Assembly (NCBI GenBank): GCA_018882835.1
Contig: VERE01000005.1
Span: forward strand, 25,466 to 89,465
Direction: 5' to 3'
From: Limnohabitans sp.
GTDB lineage: Bacteria; Pseudomonadota; Gammaproteobacteria; Burkholderiales; Burkholderiaceae_C
Length of the DNA stretch: 64,000 bases
Shown here: positions 36,519 through 46,267 of the stretch, one piece after another
How the letters are laid out: every line of letters begins with the position of its first letter
Position numbering within the stretch: position 1 is the first letter of the stretch
Notes under the pieces: generated by a model
The model's input: only the letters and a program-made list of their open reading frames with translations
The model's database searches: none
Told to the model about the DNA's origin: nothing
Program-made: the position numbers and the translations under genes

Positions 36519-37945
36519 CCAACAACTACCAAGCCCCTGGCTTGCTGATACAGGGACGATGGCGTTCCGGTCGTCATGCGATGACGGTCCCGATCATCAA
36601 TCCTGCGACTGCTCAGACCCTGGACACCTTGCACCTGGCCAATCATGAAGACATTGAATTGGCTCTGAGTGCTTCCTGCACAGGCTTTGAAGCATGGCGA
36701 CAGGTGCCCGCGCATGAGCGATCCGCTCGCCTTGAGCGCGGTATTGCCCGGATACGGCAAAACATAGACAAAATTGCCACCTTGCTGACGTTGGAGCAAG
36801 GCAAGCCACTGGCAGAAGCCCGTGCGGAATGCGCCATGGCGGCTGACCTCATCAAATGGTACGCAGAGGAAGCACGCCGAACCTACGGTCGCATCATCCC
36901 CGCCAGACAGCCCAATAGCAGCATGCAGGTGCACAAACTGCCTGTGGGCCCAGTGGCTGCGTTCTCCCCGTGGAACTTTCCACTGGTGTTGTCAGCTCGC
37001 AAAATTGGTGGGGCACTGGCAGCTGGCTGTTCAATCATTGTGAAAGCGGCCGAGGAGACACCGGCCAGCGTTGCCGCCATGGTCGATTGTTTGCAAGAGG
37101 ACTTGCCAGAGGGCGCCTTGCAATTGCTGTTTGGGGTGCCGGCAGAAGTATCGGCTCAACTGATAGCCTCGCCCATCGTTCGAAAGGTGAGCTTCACAGG
37201 CTCAGTGCCAGTGGGTCGGCATTTGTCGCAGCTCACGGCGCGTCATCTCAAGCGCATCACGCTGGAGCTGGGCGGCCACGCGCCCGTCATCGTCTGTTCG
37301 GATGCCGATATCGACAAGACCGTGAACATGATGGTCACCCATAAATTCCGAAACGCTGGCCAGGCCTGTCTGGCACCGACGCGTTTCTTCGTGGACAGAT
37401 CCATTGAGAATCGCTTTAATGAGGCATTCATCCAAAAGAGTCATGAACTGGTATTGGGAGACGGTATGGCCAGCGACACACAGATGGGGCCGTTGGCGAA
37501 TGCACGCCGTGTTGCCGCGGTGCGAGACTTAGTCGATCGGTCGGTGCAGGGTGGCGCCCGTTTGCATCAGGGAAAAAGTCCAGCGTCTGGCTTCTTTGCC
37601 CCCGCGACGGTGCTGACCCATGTGACACCAGACTCACCGATCATGTCAGAAGAGCCTTTTGGTCCCGTGGCCACCATCACACCATTTGACGCTCTCGACC
37701 ATGCGATTCAACTGGCCAACCAATGCCCATACGGTTTGGCTGGCTATCTGTTCACCGATTCAGCCCGAGCAATCCAGCGCGTGAGCGAAAGACTGGAAGT
37801 CGGCAGCCTGGCCATCAACGGAATGGGCGTATCCGTCCCAGAAGCTCCGTTTGGTGGCATCAAAGACAGTGGCTACGGCAGCGAGTCGGGCATTGAAGGC
37901 ATGGAAGCTTTTCTGGAAACCAAGTTCGTCCACCTTTGCAACTGA
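36515..37945 (+). CDS. tsaD: Aldehyde dehydrogenase (sulfobenzaldehyde type)
   Basis: A 476-residue NAD(P)+-dependent aldehyde dehydrogenase that overlaps tsaC by ATGA. The general base Glu251 is in LELGGHAP, and the nucleophile Cys285 in RNAGQACLAPTR. Near-identical local features to TsaD as remembered include AWRQVPAHERSARLERG and YAEEARRTYGRIIPAR. TsaD oxidises 4-sulfobenzaldehyde to 4-sulfobenzoate. Here the matching step would yield 4-sulfooxybenzoate, the substrate for the sulfatase two genes downstream. A succinate-semialdehyde dehydrogenase label would be the generic alternative. Confidence 0.86.
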   Translation: MTNNYQAPGLLIQGRWRSGRHAMTVPIINPATAQTLDTLHLANHEDIELALSASCTGFEAWRQVPAHERSARLERGIARIRQNIDKIATLLTLEQGKPLAEARAECAMAADLIKWYAEEARRTYGRIIPARQPNSSMQVHKLPVGPVAAFSPWNFPLVLSARKIGGALAAGCSIIVKAAEETPASVAAMVDCLQEDLPEGALQLLFGVPAEVSAQLIASPIVRKVSFTGSVPVGRHLSQLTARHLKRITLELGGHAPVIVCSDADIDKTVNMMVTHKFRNAGQACLAPTRFFVDRSIENRFNEAFIQKSHELVLGDGMASDTQMGPLANARRVAAVRDLVDRSVQGGARLHQGKSPASGFFAPATVLTHVTPDSPIMSEEPFGPVATITPFDALDHAIQLANQCPYGLAGYLFTDSARAIQRVSERLEVGSLAINGMGVSVPEAPFGGIKDSGYGSESGIEGMEAFLETKFVHLCN

Positions 37946-37968
37946 AATAAACCACAACGGAGACACAC

Positions 37969-38937
37969 ATGAAACGTAAAAATTTCCTTGCCTGCTTGGC
38001 CCTTGTTTCAACAGTCGGGGTCCATTCCTCAGCTTCTGCTCAATCGGATAAAACCTTGCGGGTTGTGGTCGGTTTCCCGGCCGGGGTATCCATTGATGTC
38101 GTTTCTCGAATCTTGACCGAAAAGATGAAGGACGAACTCAAGCGCCCGGTGATTGTGGATAACCGACCAGGTGCTGGCGGCCGTCTGGCAGCGGATCTGT
38201 TGAAGGCAGCGACCCCAGATGGCAATACCGTGATGATCACACCCATCGTCGTGCCTGTGCTTGCGCCGATGGTTTTCAACAAATTGAGCTACAACCCAGA
38301 GATCGACTTCGTCCCCGTAGGCAAGGTTTGCGATTTTTCTTTCGCACTGGCTGTGCCTGCCACTGCACCTGTCAAGACCCTTAAAGAGTACGCCGCGTGG
38401 ATCAAGGCAAACCCCCAGCAAGCCAATTTTGGCTCTCCTGCGGCGGGAAGTCTGCCTCACTTTTTCGGCGTGATGATTGGCACTGCCCTGAACGTCGAGA
38501 TGGTCCACGTCCCTTTCAATGGCGGTGCCGCTTTGCAATCAGCTGTCCTGGGTGGTCATGCGCCAGCAGGTATCGATGTTGTCATGGAGTGGCAACAAAA
38601 CGCCAAATCCGGCAAGGTCACTGTCCTCGCGACATCCGGCGCGCAGCGCAGCAAGGTCATGCCCGACGTTCCGACCTTCAAAGAGCAAGGATTCCCCGAT
38701 GCGGTGGGCCAGGGATGGTTTGCCATGTATGCACCAGCCAAGACGCCTTCAGCGGCCGTTGATGAGATCAACAGAGCATTGAACAAGGCTCTGGCCAACC
38801 CTGAGGTGCGCGAGCGTTTTGCAGCGCTGGGGCTGGATGCAGGTGGCGGAAGTCCTGCCGATCTTCAAAAAACTATGGTGGAAGATACAAAACGCTGGAG
38901 TCCGATTGTCAAAAAATCTGGCTTCAAGGCGGATTGA
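37969..38937 (+). CDS. Bug-family receptor of sulfatase operon B
   Basis: A periplasmic TctC-type receptor of 322 residues. Signal peptide to about HSSASAQ, then LRVVVGFPAGVSIDVVSR, where the usual PFPAGGxxD loop reads GFPAGVSID, followed by GAGGRLAADLLKAATPDGNTV. The start has CGGAGAC upstream, 23 bases after tsaD. The sulfatase begins 37 bases after its stop. It occupies the same place relative to a sulfatase as the receptor in operon A, so a common ligand class, anionic aryl sulfates, is inferred for both. Confidence 0.88.
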   Translation: MKRKNFLACLALVSTVGVHSSASAQSDKTLRVVVGFPAGVSIDVVSRILTEKMKDELKRPVIVDNRPGAGGRLAADLLKAATPDGNTVMITPIVVPVLAPMVFNKLSYNPEIDFVPVGKVCDFSFALAVPATAPVKTLKEYAAWIKANPQQANFGSPAAGSLPHFFGVMIGTALNVEMVHVPFNGGAALQSAVLGGHAPAGIDVVMEWQQNAKSGKVTVLATSGAQRSKVMPDVPTFKEQGFPDAVGQGWFAMYAPAKTPSAAVDEINRALNKALANPEVRERFAALGLDAGGGSPADLQKTMVEDTKRWSPIVKKSGFKAD

Positions 38938-38974
38938 TTCACAGATACGAACAACAAGATCCGAGCTTGAGACC

Positions 38975-40300
38975 ATGAAACGCCCCAACATCATCTTCAT
39001 CGTGGCCGACGATTTAGGTTATGCGGACCTGGGCTGCTACGGCGGTCGTGATGCGGCGTTCGGGCCGGTCTCTCCAGTCATTGACCAGCTTGCCGCTGGC
39101 GGTCTGAAACTGACCGAGGGGTATGCCAACTCACCCGTGTGCTCGCCCACCCGATTTGCCCTGATGACCGGGCGTTACCAGTACCGTCTGCGCGGTGGGG
39201 CCGACGAACCCATCAGCAGCAAAAGCAAGGGCAGCACCGTCCTGGGCTTACCACCGGAGCACCCCACCCTGCCCTCGCTGCTTAGGCAAGCGGGCTACCA
39301 CACGGCCCTGATCGGAAAGTGGCATCTCGGCTACCCCCCGACTTTCAGCCCCATCAAGTCAGGCTACGAAGAGTTCTTCGGCCCCATGTCGGGTGGCGTG
39401 GACTATTTTACTCATTGCAGCAACAACGGAACACACGACCTGTATTTCGGCGAAACCGAGCATTCGGAAGAGGGCTATCTCACAGACTTGTTATCCCAGC
39501 GCTCGGTAGATTATGTGAAACGCATGGCCGAGCCTGCCCGCAACGGCCAGCCGTTTTTTCTGAGTCTGCACTACACCGCGCCACATTGGCCATGGGAAAC
39601 GCGCGAGGACAGCGACGTGGCCGGGCAAGTCAAGAGCAACCTGTTTCACCTGGATGGCGGCAACATCCATACATACAGGCGCATGATCCATCACATGGAC
39701 GAAGGCATCGGCTGGTTGGTAGCGGCTTTGCGAGAAACCAGACAACTCGAGAACACGCTGATCGTCTTCACCAGTGACAATGGTGGTGAGCGGTTCAGCG
39801 ACAACTGGCCGCTTGTAGGCGGCAAGATGGACCTGACCGAAGGCGGCATTCGTGTGCCCTGGATAGCGCACTGGCCTGCCGTCATTCCTGCCGGCTCTGT
39901 CAGCGCCCAACACTGCCTCACAATGGATTGGTCGGCGACGATGCTGGACATTGCGGGGGCAACGGTTCCCCAAAGCCACCCGCTTGACGGTGTCTCCCTG
40001 CTTCCCGTTTTGCAAGATCCGTCGCGGCCCATCGAGCGGCCCATGTTCTGGCGCATGAACCACCGTGGGCAGCGTGCCATGCGCAGCGGCCCTTGGAAGT
40101 ACTTGCGTGTAGATGGGAACGACTATCTGTTCAATATCGACTCGGATGCCCGTGAGCGCGCCAATCTTGGCAAGCGTGAACCGGATCGCCTGGCTGCCAT
40201 GCAGAAAGCCTGGGAAGCCTGGGAGTCCACGCTGCCTCCAATCCCTGAGGACGCCATTGTGAGCCTGGGTTACTCCTACAAGGACATGCCACAGCGCTGA
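38975..40300 (+). CDS. Cytoplasmic Cys-type arylsulfatase (operon B)
   Basis: A 441-residue formylglycine sulfatase. The Asp pair is at residues 12-13 (IIFIVADDLGY), the maturation motif C-S-P-T-R at 56-60, GKWHLG near 117, and FTSDNGGER near 262. Upstream sequence in the same frame overlaps the Bug gene, so ATG 38975 is the start; this leaves no signal peptide, and the enzyme is cytoplasmic. It is the last gene of the tsaMBCD operon. It would split 4-sulfooxybenzoate (or p-cresyl sulfate itself) into sulfate and a phenol. It is a clear paralogue of the sulfatase at 27337. Confidence 0.9.
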   Translation: MKRPNIIFIVADDLGYADLGCYGGRDAAFGPVSPVIDQLAAGGLKLTEGYANSPVCSPTRFALMTGRYQYRLRGGADEPISSKSKGSTVLGLPPEHPTLPSLLRQAGYHTALIGKWHLGYPPTFSPIKSGYEEFFGPMSGGVDYFTHCSNNGTHDLYFGETEHSEEGYLTDLLSQRSVDYVKRMAEPARNGQPFFLSLHYTAPHWPWETREDSDVAGQVKSNLFHLDGGNIHTYRRMIHHMDEGIGWLVAALRETRQLENTLIVFTSDNGGERFSDNWPLVGGKMDLTEGGIRVPWIAHWPAVIPAGSVSAQHCLTMDWSATMLDIAGATVPQSHPLDGVSLLPVLQDPSRPIERPMFWRMNHRGQRAMRSGPWKYLRVDGNDYLFNIDSDARERANLGKREPDRLAAMQKAWEAWESTLPPIPEDAIVSLGYSYKDMPQR

Positions 40301-40426
40301 AGAACTCTTCGATCTTTCACCAGATCGACAAATTTTCAGAACTTGGAGATGGCGTGGATTCGAAACACTCTCGCACTGCTCGGGGGGTGGACTACTTGTA
40401 CATGATTTCGGCAGTCGATGTGAACT

Positions 40427-40861
40427 TCAGTTGCTTCGCCGGTTCACCAGAATAGAGTCTAGATGACTCATCACTGTCTCATTTTTTTGATTGATCAATG
40501 AAAACTTGAGGACCACCACGCCACGGTCAGGCTTGGAACTGGAGGGACGGCAATGAATCCACTCTTGCTTCAATATGACAGTGTCACCTGGGCGCAACGG
40601 AAGATGAAATCGCACCTCGTCGTAGCCCAATGAAGCAATGACTGACATTTTGGGAAGACTATGAATCAAGCGCTGCTTGATGGCCAACATGTAAAGGCCC
40701 GGTGCGGTGAGACTGCCAAAGGCTTTTTTTCCGGATTCTTCGTCAACGTGAATGGGAAGCGGATCCCACTGTTGCGCGAAGGCCGTCATTTCATCAATGT
40801 CCACAGTGTGGGGCAAGGTCGATACATGCTGCCCCGGACTCATATCTTCAAAGAAAAGCAT
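40427..40861 (-). CDS. MaoC-like hydratase at the end of the mhp operon
   Basis: A 144-residue hot-dog-fold protein. The (R)-hydratase catalytic pattern is visible as WDPLPIHVDEES, with Asp33 and His38, followed by FGSLTAPGLYMLA. It lies ten bases after mhpC on the minus strand and is the last gene of that run. MaoC proteins act on CoA thioesters, which the upper mhp route does not use. It may handle a side chain, for example hydration of a cinnamoyl-type CoA ester, or a later product. The family is firm; the role is unknown. Confidence 0.8.
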   Translation of the reverse strand: MLFFEDMSPGQHVSTLPHTVDIDEMTAFAQQWDPLPIHVDEESGKKAFGSLTAPGLYMLAIKQRLIHSLPKMSVIASLGYDEVRFHLPLRPGDTVILKQEWIHCRPSSSKPDRGVVVLKFSLINQKNETVMSHLDSILVNRRSN

Positions 40862-40871
40862 GACGACCTCG

Positions 40872-41741
40872 TCAATGAGTCAAATAATCAATCACCATCC
40901 GATTGAACTTGTCCGCTTGTTCCCACTGCGCCCAATGGCCACAACGGCTAAAAACATGAAGTTCAGCATCGTGCAGTCCCGCAACAAGTCTTAGCCCAAC
41001 GTCCAGGGGCACAAAGCGATCATCACGCCCCCATATGACGAGTGATTGATTTTTGACTTCATGTAATCTGTGCCCAAGGTCAGGAAATTGGCGCGCATTC
41101 GCTTGGGTACTTTTGACAAAGTTTTCAAGATGATCTCGTCTCTGCAGCATGTTCTCCAGGCGAGCTCTGTAAAGCTCCTCGGTGATGCTACTGGCGTCGT
41201 AGACGAAAACATTCATCATCCGCTTTAAATTGTCAATTGACGGCTCTCTGTAAAGTGCGCCGATCAATTTGATACCCTCCGTTGGCATTGGCACAAATGA
41301 GCTCGTACCACCTGTTCCCCCGCCCATGAGCACTAATTTGTTGGCCCGGTTTGGATAGTCCAAAGCAAAAGCAACAGCGCTGTGAGCGCCCATGGAATTT
41401 CCAATCACGTGAGCCTTCTCAATTTGCAGGGTATCCATTAGCGATTTGAGCGTCCGCGCGTTGAGTTCAGAGCGAGAACCTGTATTGACGATGGAATCGC
41501 TTTTTCCCCAACCAAGACAATCCATCAAAATCACACGATAACCAGCGCTCGCCAATGGCTCAATGTTTCGGTGAAAGTTGGCCCAGCCGGTTGCGCCTGG
41601 GCCAGAGCCGTGCAGCATGACAACTGTTTCAGCGCCAGGACTGGCCGGACAGTCGTTGTAATGAATTTGCCAGTTGCGATCGCCATCGCGGATGGTGGCC
41701 ATCCGGCTGGTGGAGGGTTCAGTGATTGAATGAATGCTCAC
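40872..41741 (-). CDS. mhpC: Meta-cleavage product hydrolase MhpC-like
   Basis: A 289-residue alpha/beta hydrolase for carbon-carbon bond cleavage of 2-hydroxy-6-ketonona-2,4-dienedioate-type products. [14 protein letters not shown] (43-56) is the signature of this branch, the nucleophile is Ser116 in GNSMGAHS, and the acid and base are in GRDDRFVP and CGHWAQWE near the C terminus. It starts at GTG with AAGGA upstream, 21 bases after mhpD. It fits E. coli MhpC (about 290 residues) in length and order. Confidence 0.9.
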   Translation of the reverse strand: MSIHSITEPSTSRMATIRDGDRNWQIHYNDCPASPGAETVVMLHGSGPGATGWANFHRNIEPLASAGYRVILMDCLGWGKSDSIVNTGSRSELNARTLKSLMDTLQIEKAHVIGNSMGAHSAVAFALDYPNRANKLVLMGGGTGGTSSFVPMPTEGIKLIGALYREPSIDNLKRMMNVFVYDASSITEELYRARLENMLQRRDHLENFVKSTQANARQFPDLGHRLHEVKNQSLVIWGRDDRFVPLDVGLRLVAGLHDAELHVFSRCGHWAQWEQADKFNRMVIDYLTH

Positions 41742-41762
41742 AGTCGGTCCTTCAATGAGTGG

Positions 41763-42551
41763 TTATGTCGACCCAAATTTCGCGCACACAGTTCCAACGC
41801 CTTCAATCTGCGCCTCGAACCTGTCGCCTGGGTGAGCGGCCACCATCGGCCCCAATGCACCTGTCAGAACCAGGTCACCAGCCATCAATGGGCGACCAAG
41901 CGCCACCATTTTTCGAGCCAACCAGACGCCAGCATTGAGTGGATGCCCTAAACAAGCGGCTCCGCTTCCCGATGAAACGGTTTCATCGCCACGGCGCATG
42001 ACCATTGCAGATCGTTTCAGGTCTAAGGCGTTCAATTGGGTGGGAACTGCACCCAACACCACCAAACCACTGGAAGCGTTGTCTGCTACGGTATCAACAA
42101 ATTTGATATTCCAGTTGGCAATTCTGCTGCCGACAACCTCGATGGCAGGCAACACGTAGTCGACGGCGCCTATCATCTCCACCAGAGTCGTGTCTGCCGA
42201 CAGAAGATCACGCCCCAGAACCAATGCGATTTCAGCTTCAACTTTAGGCTGCAGCGTACGGACCCACGGAATTTCTTCGTCGTCGCCGTAGATCATGTCT
42301 GCGAACAACGTACCAAAATCAGGTTGATCCACACCTAATTGTTGTTGAACAGCAGGCGATGTGAGGCCAATCTTTCTGCCAACGATTCGACGGCCTTGAT
42401 CTGTGGCATGCCTCACATTTTCCATCTGAATTGCATATGCAATTTCGGCAGCTGGATCTGCGCCAATTTCGTCTCTCAAAGGGGGAATCGGTTGATGGCA
42501 GGCCTCTGCCTCTCGCAATCGAGCGGCCCAATTCTGAATCTTCTCTTTCAT
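41763..42551 (-). CDS. mhpD: 2-keto-4-pentenoate hydratase
   Basis: A 262-residue hydratase (E. coli MhpD has 269). It shows [29 protein letters not shown] near 54, [12 protein letters not shown] near 108 (metal-ligand Glu pair), and [16 protein letters not shown] near 205. It adds water to 2-hydroxypenta-2,4-dienoate. It begins two bases after the mhpB stop. It contrasts with the exported relative at 4860-5729, which shares the fold but has a signal peptide. The later aldolase and acetaldehyde dehydrogenase (mhpE, mhpF) are not in the window. Confidence 0.92.
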   Translation of the reverse strand: MKEKIQNWAARLREAEACHQPIPPLRDEIGADPAAEIAYAIQMENVRHATDQGRRIVGRKIGLTSPAVQQQLGVDQPDFGTLFADMIYGDDEEIPWVRTLQPKVEAEIALVLGRDLLSADTTLVEMIGAVDYVLPAIEVVGSRIANWNIKFVDTVADNASSGLVVLGAVPTQLNALDLKRSAMVMRRGDETVSSGSGAACLGHPLNAGVWLARKMVALGRPLMAGDLVLTGALGPMVAAHPGDRFEAQIEGVGTVCAKFGST

Positions 42552-42553
42552 TT

Positions 42554-43513
42554 TTAGCCTTGGTTGTTTGTGAGAATTTGAATGCCAAACCCTGCGATGT
42601 ATTCAGGTATGGATTGATAGTGTCTGAATGTGCAAACTGGCGTGCCATCGCCGACCAATGCTGATCGCGCCACCAGCCAACTTTTTGACTCATGCGCGGA
42701 ACGGCCGCCTTCCTCAGAGATTGCGTTTTCACTTTGGGTACAGAGTTGATCCAGCGAACTGCGATCGCCACTGATCGCCGCCATCCATTGCTCATCCCAC
42801 GCAGGATTAAGTGGCTTGATTGCCCCACTTCCCGAGGCAAGCGCCATGCCTGCGGCCATCACACGCTTTGTCTTTGCGTCGCGTTCGGTCTGCGTGGGAT
42901 TCTGGCGCAAGGTAATTCGCTCGCGTATGGCTGGATCAGGGTCATCCAGCGTTGGCACCGGCGGTTCATGCGAGAGTCCTCCAGATCCAACGAACAGTAT
43001 GCGCCTGGTGTCATTTTCGAAAAACCTGCCCATGGCCTCACCCAAAGCGCGGCATCTTCTGAGTCGGGGAATTCCTGGCGTGGCCACTGCATTCAAAAAA
43101 ATCGGGACCACATGCGGCGTGTTGAGGCCGCCCCAAATAAGTTGTAGCGGTTGTGCAAAGCCATGATCAACCTTCATCGCCCTGGAAATTGCAATGTCGA
43201 ACTCATGGTCCATCAAATGATCAGCCAAAGACAACGCGGTGGCTTCATCCACTCTTAGCGGCCCTGAAGGCGTCAAATAATCACCAACCGCATCGGCTTT
43301 GCTTGCAATGCAAAAAGGCGGCATCATTTCATTGAAGAAGCCGTTGTAGTGATCAGGTGCAATCAGTACAACGAGTTCTGGACTGAAAGCCAGAACCTGC
43401 CGTCTGGCTTCTTCAATGGCGCTTTGCAATTTCGTTTCGACATCTTTGGCAATGGGGTTCAGGCCCAGCAAAGGTGTGTGTGAGATGCCCAGGAATAGGC
43501 GGGGGAATTTCAT
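42554..43513 (-). CDS. mhpB: 3-carboxyethylcatechol 2,3-dioxygenase
   Basis: A 319-residue type II (LigB-like) extradiol dioxygenase, close to the 314 residues of E. coli Mhp[12 protein letters not shown] (10-20) gives an N-terminal iron-ligand His, PDHYNGFF (53-60) a second His, HGFAQPL with His117 is the likely acid catalyst, and [12 protein letters not shown] a further conserved His. The ATG at 43513 overlaps the hydroxylase stop by four bases. It opens 3-(2,3-dihydroxyphenyl)propionate or a related catechol. The frame remains open upstream but that part is inside the hydroxylase gene. Confidence 0.92.
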   Translation of the reverse strand: MKFPRLFLGISHTPLLGLNPIAKDVETKLQSAIEEARRQVLAFSPELVVLIAPDHYNGFFNEMMPPFCIASKADAVGDYLTPSGPLRVDEATALSLADHLMDHEFDIAISRAMKVDHGFAQPLQLIWGGLNTPHVVPIFLNAVATPGIPRLRRCRALGEAMGRFFENDTRRILFVGSGGLSHEPPVPTLDDPDPAIRERITLRQNPTQTERDAKTKRVMAAGMALASGSGAIKPLNPAWDEQWMAAISGDRSSLDQLCTQSENAISEEGGRSAHESKSWLVARSALVGDGTPVCTFRHYQSIPEYIAGFGIQILTNNQG

Positions 43514-45270
43514 ACATGCCTCGCTGACACTGAAAGCACAGAGTTGAGAGCTTGCGCCAGCAACTTGCGAGCTTGGGTTGCATCGTTCACGCCGTGCTTG
43601 TGGCGCCATGCGACCACACCGTCGGGTCGAACCAAAAGTGCCCCGGCTTCGTCAATCTCTCGCACGGCCTGCCATTCGCAGTAAACGTCTTGGGCTTTTG
43701 CGGTGCCCACCACCAGGACATCCAGAAAAGGCAGATCGATTTCTTGCACCGCCTTGGCCCAATCCTGTCCAGCCAGTCCGGTTACCACAGTGGTTCGTCC
43801 TTTTCCAACCAGGTCCAGCATTGATATGCGCCATCCGCGTTCATCAATCAGCCATGCATGAGGCACCTTGGCACCCGGGCGCGTTGTTGCTTGCAAATAA
43901 AGTACCGGATCACGCTCCCATATTTCATCACCCGCATTGAGGTCGGGGATGACGGCATCAGAGACGCATCGCTGATTTAGTTCGATGCCATGCGCATTGA
44001 ATTCGGTATTTTTAAAATCAAGGGCTTTGCGCAATGCCTCTCGCCTTGCCACGCCATCGGGGCCAGGGTCTGAAAGCTTCTGTAACCCCGCCGCAACCGG
44101 GTCCGCAGCTTCTTTGTCCCGGAAACAGGCATTCAGGGGGCCGTAATCGACGCGCGACTGATTGGCTCGTTTGACGATTTGAGCTCCGACAGGGGCTCGT
44201 TCAAGGGTATAGGAGTCCAGCAACCCTGGACCAGCATACCCCTTGACAACATACGCCAATTTCCAGGCGAGATTGAATGCATCCTGCATACATGTGTTCG
44301 AGCCCAAGCCACTCGATGGCGGATGGCGATGCACGGCATCCCCACCACAGAAAACTCGTCCATTAGAGTAAATTGGAGCTACTGCCTGATTGACATACCA
44401 CACAGAGGTGTTTTCAATTTCAACCTCCAGATTTGGATCGCCCACCAAGAGTCGAATTTTGCTCAACACTTCTTCTGCAGAGAAGTCTGGCTCCCCCTTT
44501 TTCATATCCAAGCCCCAGCCTGCAATCCATCGCTTCCAAGGATCTATCGCTCTCAACAGTCCCATGCCGATCTCCCCAAATGCGGCATTGGATGTGACGA
44601 TCCAATAAAGAATGCTGGGCCGGTGAGCCACATAGCGTGACAGGTCAGCTTTGAACAGCACATAGGCCGTTGCAGCACGCGCCAATTCGCCCTCGACCTT
44701 GAGCCCCGCATCCTCTAAAACCTTGGAACGAGCGCCATCTGCGCCCACCAAATATTTGCATCGAACCTGCCACTCATAACCCGTGTTGACATTCCTCAGC
44801 GTCACTGTCACGCCATTGGCGTCCTGTTCGTGCTTCAAGTACTCAGTATTGAAAGAGAGCACTGCGCCCTGTGTGGCCGCATGCTTTACCAAGATGGGCT
44901 CCATCCTGTGCTGCGGAATGTCCATCATCGGACATGGACTGCCCTGCAGATAATCACCTATCCTTTTGTCTCCGGTTCCCCAGGTGCGAAGCCGGGCAAT
45001 TTCACGACCCGCAAGACTGGTCGTGAACAAAGTGTCTCCCATCCATTCCCAAGGTGTGGCTTCACGCCTGGCATCCTCCTCAACGCCTAAATCGCGAAGA
45101 ACCTCAACGGCGCGTTGGTTTGTAATGTGTGCTCGCGGTGTGGTGGCGGTCCAGTTGTAGCGATTGACCATTTGCACCTTCACGCCCATCCGGGCCAGCG
45201 CCAGCGCGGTTGTCGCGCCCATGGGGCCCGCGCCAATCACCAGGACGTCGGTTTCTTCAATTGGATTCAT
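43510..45270 (-). CDS. TfdB-type phenol hydroxylase in the mhpA position
   Basis: A 586-residue class A flavoprotein monooxygenase. FAD motif GAGPMGATTAL (13-23), then NRYNWTATTPRAHITNQR and CGGDAVHRHPPSSGLGSNTCMQDAFNLAWKLA (starting about 305). These segments and the length match 2,4-dichlorophenol 6-monooxygenase (TfdB) as I recall it better than E. coli MhpA. It heads the operon with mhpB, mhpD and mhpC, so it should ortho-hydroxylate a phenol that MhpB then cleaves. It is divergent from mhpR, and the shared operator lies about 140 bases before its start. Confidence 0.87.
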   Translation of the reverse strand: MNPIEETDVLVIGAGPMGATTALALARMGVKVQMVNRYNWTATTPRAHITNQRAVEVLRDLGVEEDARREATPWEWMGDTLFTTSLAGREIARLRTWGTGDKRIGDYLQGSPCPMMDIPQHRMEPILVKHAATQGAVLSFNTEYLKHEQDANGVTVTLRNVNTGYEWQVRCKYLVGADGARSKVLEDAGLKVEGELARAATAYVLFKADLSRYVAHRPSILYWIVTSNAAFGEIGMGLLRAIDPWKRWIAGWGLDMKKGEPDFSAEEVLSKIRLLVGDPNLEVEIENTSVWYVNQAVAPIYSNGRVFCGGDAVHRHPPSSGLGSNTCMQDAFNLAWKLAYVVKGYAGPGLLDSYTLERAPVGAQIVKRANQSRVDYGPLNACFRDKEAADPVAAGLQKLSDPGPDGVARREALRKALDFKNTEFNAHGIELNQRCVSDAVIPDLNAGDEIWERDPVLYLQATTRPGAKVPHAWLIDERGWRISMLDLVGKGRTTVVTGLAGQDWAKAVQEIDLPFLDVLVVGTAKAQDVYCEWQAVREIDEAGALLVRPDGVVAWRHKHGVNDATQARKLLAQALNSVLSVSARHV

Positions 45271-45407
45271 GATGGTTTAACTATCCTCTCTCGATGCGGC
45301 GGGAATCGCGTTTTCACGCACAGATGAAACTGAACGGACACGCGTTCACGCCATGATCTGGTGTGCTGCCGGGCAGTTTCATTGATTTCTTTTGTGAGGT
45401 ACAGTGT

Positions 45408-45422
45408 GTGCACAGAGTGCAC
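45408..45422. promoter_or_regulatory. MhpR operator, copy 1 (GTGCAC-AGA-GTGCAC)
   Basis: A 15-bp element of two GTGCAC half-sites three bases apart, lying one base before the mhpR ATG and about 140 bases upstream of the hydroxylase gene. From memory, the E. coli MhpR operator has the same half-sites and spacing with a different centre. The place at the mhpR start implies autoregulation. An identical copy is at 47347. Confidence 0.75.
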
Positions 45423-45423
45423 C

Positions 45424-46239
45424 ATGAAAACACCCAAAACCATTGATGAAGCCAGCACGTACCGAGAAGTTCGCGGGTTAACCCGGGGGTTGGCAGTTTT
45501 GCGCGGACTGAACGAACTTCCCGGCGGCATCGGTACCGTGAGCGAATTGGCACGTATCACTGGCATACACCGAACAACAGTCAAGCGCCTGCTGGAAACA
45601 CTTCGCTCCGAAGGCCTTGTGCATCACAAAGACGACGGCGCTTCTTACTGTCTTGGATTTGAAGTGAGACGATTGTCAGAGGGATACGTTGCCGCTGACT
45701 GGATCGATCAAATCGCTGCCCCGGCCATGCGCATGCATTTGCGTGCTTTGTCCTGGCCCAGTGATCTTGCCACGCCCGATGGTGCGTTCATGATTGTCCG
45801 AGAATCCACGCATCGCGCCAGTCTCTTGTCGCAACACCGCGCAACGATTGGCATACGCATTCCCATGCTTGTCTCTTCACTGGGACGCGCGTGGCTTGGC
45901 TGGTGTAACGAAGAGGAGCACGAAAGCACACTTAGGTTGTTACGCCAGCGAACTGATTTGGCGGGAGACCTGGCGCGCGACAAAGTTTACGTGCGCCGAA
46001 TCCTGCGAGAGACACGCAGTCGTGGCTACGCAGTCAACCGTGGGGAATGGTCTGCCGAGCCAAATGTTGTGTCGATTGGTTACCCCATCAAAGATGCCAA
46101 CCACGCCATCGGGGCAATCAATCTGGTGCTACAACGCAATTTAGCGTCTGATGCCGAGATCGAAAATCGCTATGCTCCGCTCTTGCTGAAACTGGCCGAT
46201 GAGATTTCAACCGGTTTGGCCAGCTTCGCAAGAGGTTGA
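45424..46239 (+). CDS. mhpR: IclR-family activator MhpR
   Basis: A 271-residue IclR-type regulator, similar in length to E. coli MhpR. The phrase YREVRGLTRGLAVLRGLNELPGG at 12-34 and TGIHRTTVKRLLETLRSEGLV match the MhpR N-terminal HTH region as I know it. RRLSEGYVAADWI and ATPDGAFMIVRESTHRASLLSQHRA belong to the effector domain. The frame is open 21 codons upstream, but that part encodes the operator, so the ATG at 45424 is preferred. No ribosome-binding site stands apart from the operator, so bound MhpR could also affect translation start. The inducer is likely a hydroxyphenylpropionate-like acid. Confidence 0.88.
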   Translation: MKTPKTIDEASTYREVRGLTRGLAVLRGLNELPGGIGTVSELARITGIHRTTVKRLLETLRSEGLVHHKDDGASYCLGFEVRRLSEGYVAADWIDQIAAPAMRMHLRALSWPSDLATPDGAFMIVRESTHRASLLSQHRATIGIRIPMLVSSLGRAWLGWCNEEEHESTLRLLRQRTDLAGDLARDKVYVRRILRETRSRGYAVNRGEWSAEPNVVSIGYPIKDANHAIGAINLVLQRNLASDAEIENRYAPLLLKLADEISTGLASFARG

Positions 46240-46267
46240 TTTTTTGAGGCCCCATCGGCCCTTGCAT

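Noticed and set aside
43510..45270. Naming this gene mhpA
   Set aside because: It sits in the mhpA position, but length and sequence blocks match TfdB-type phenol hydroxylases; the MhpA-like gene is at 47470.
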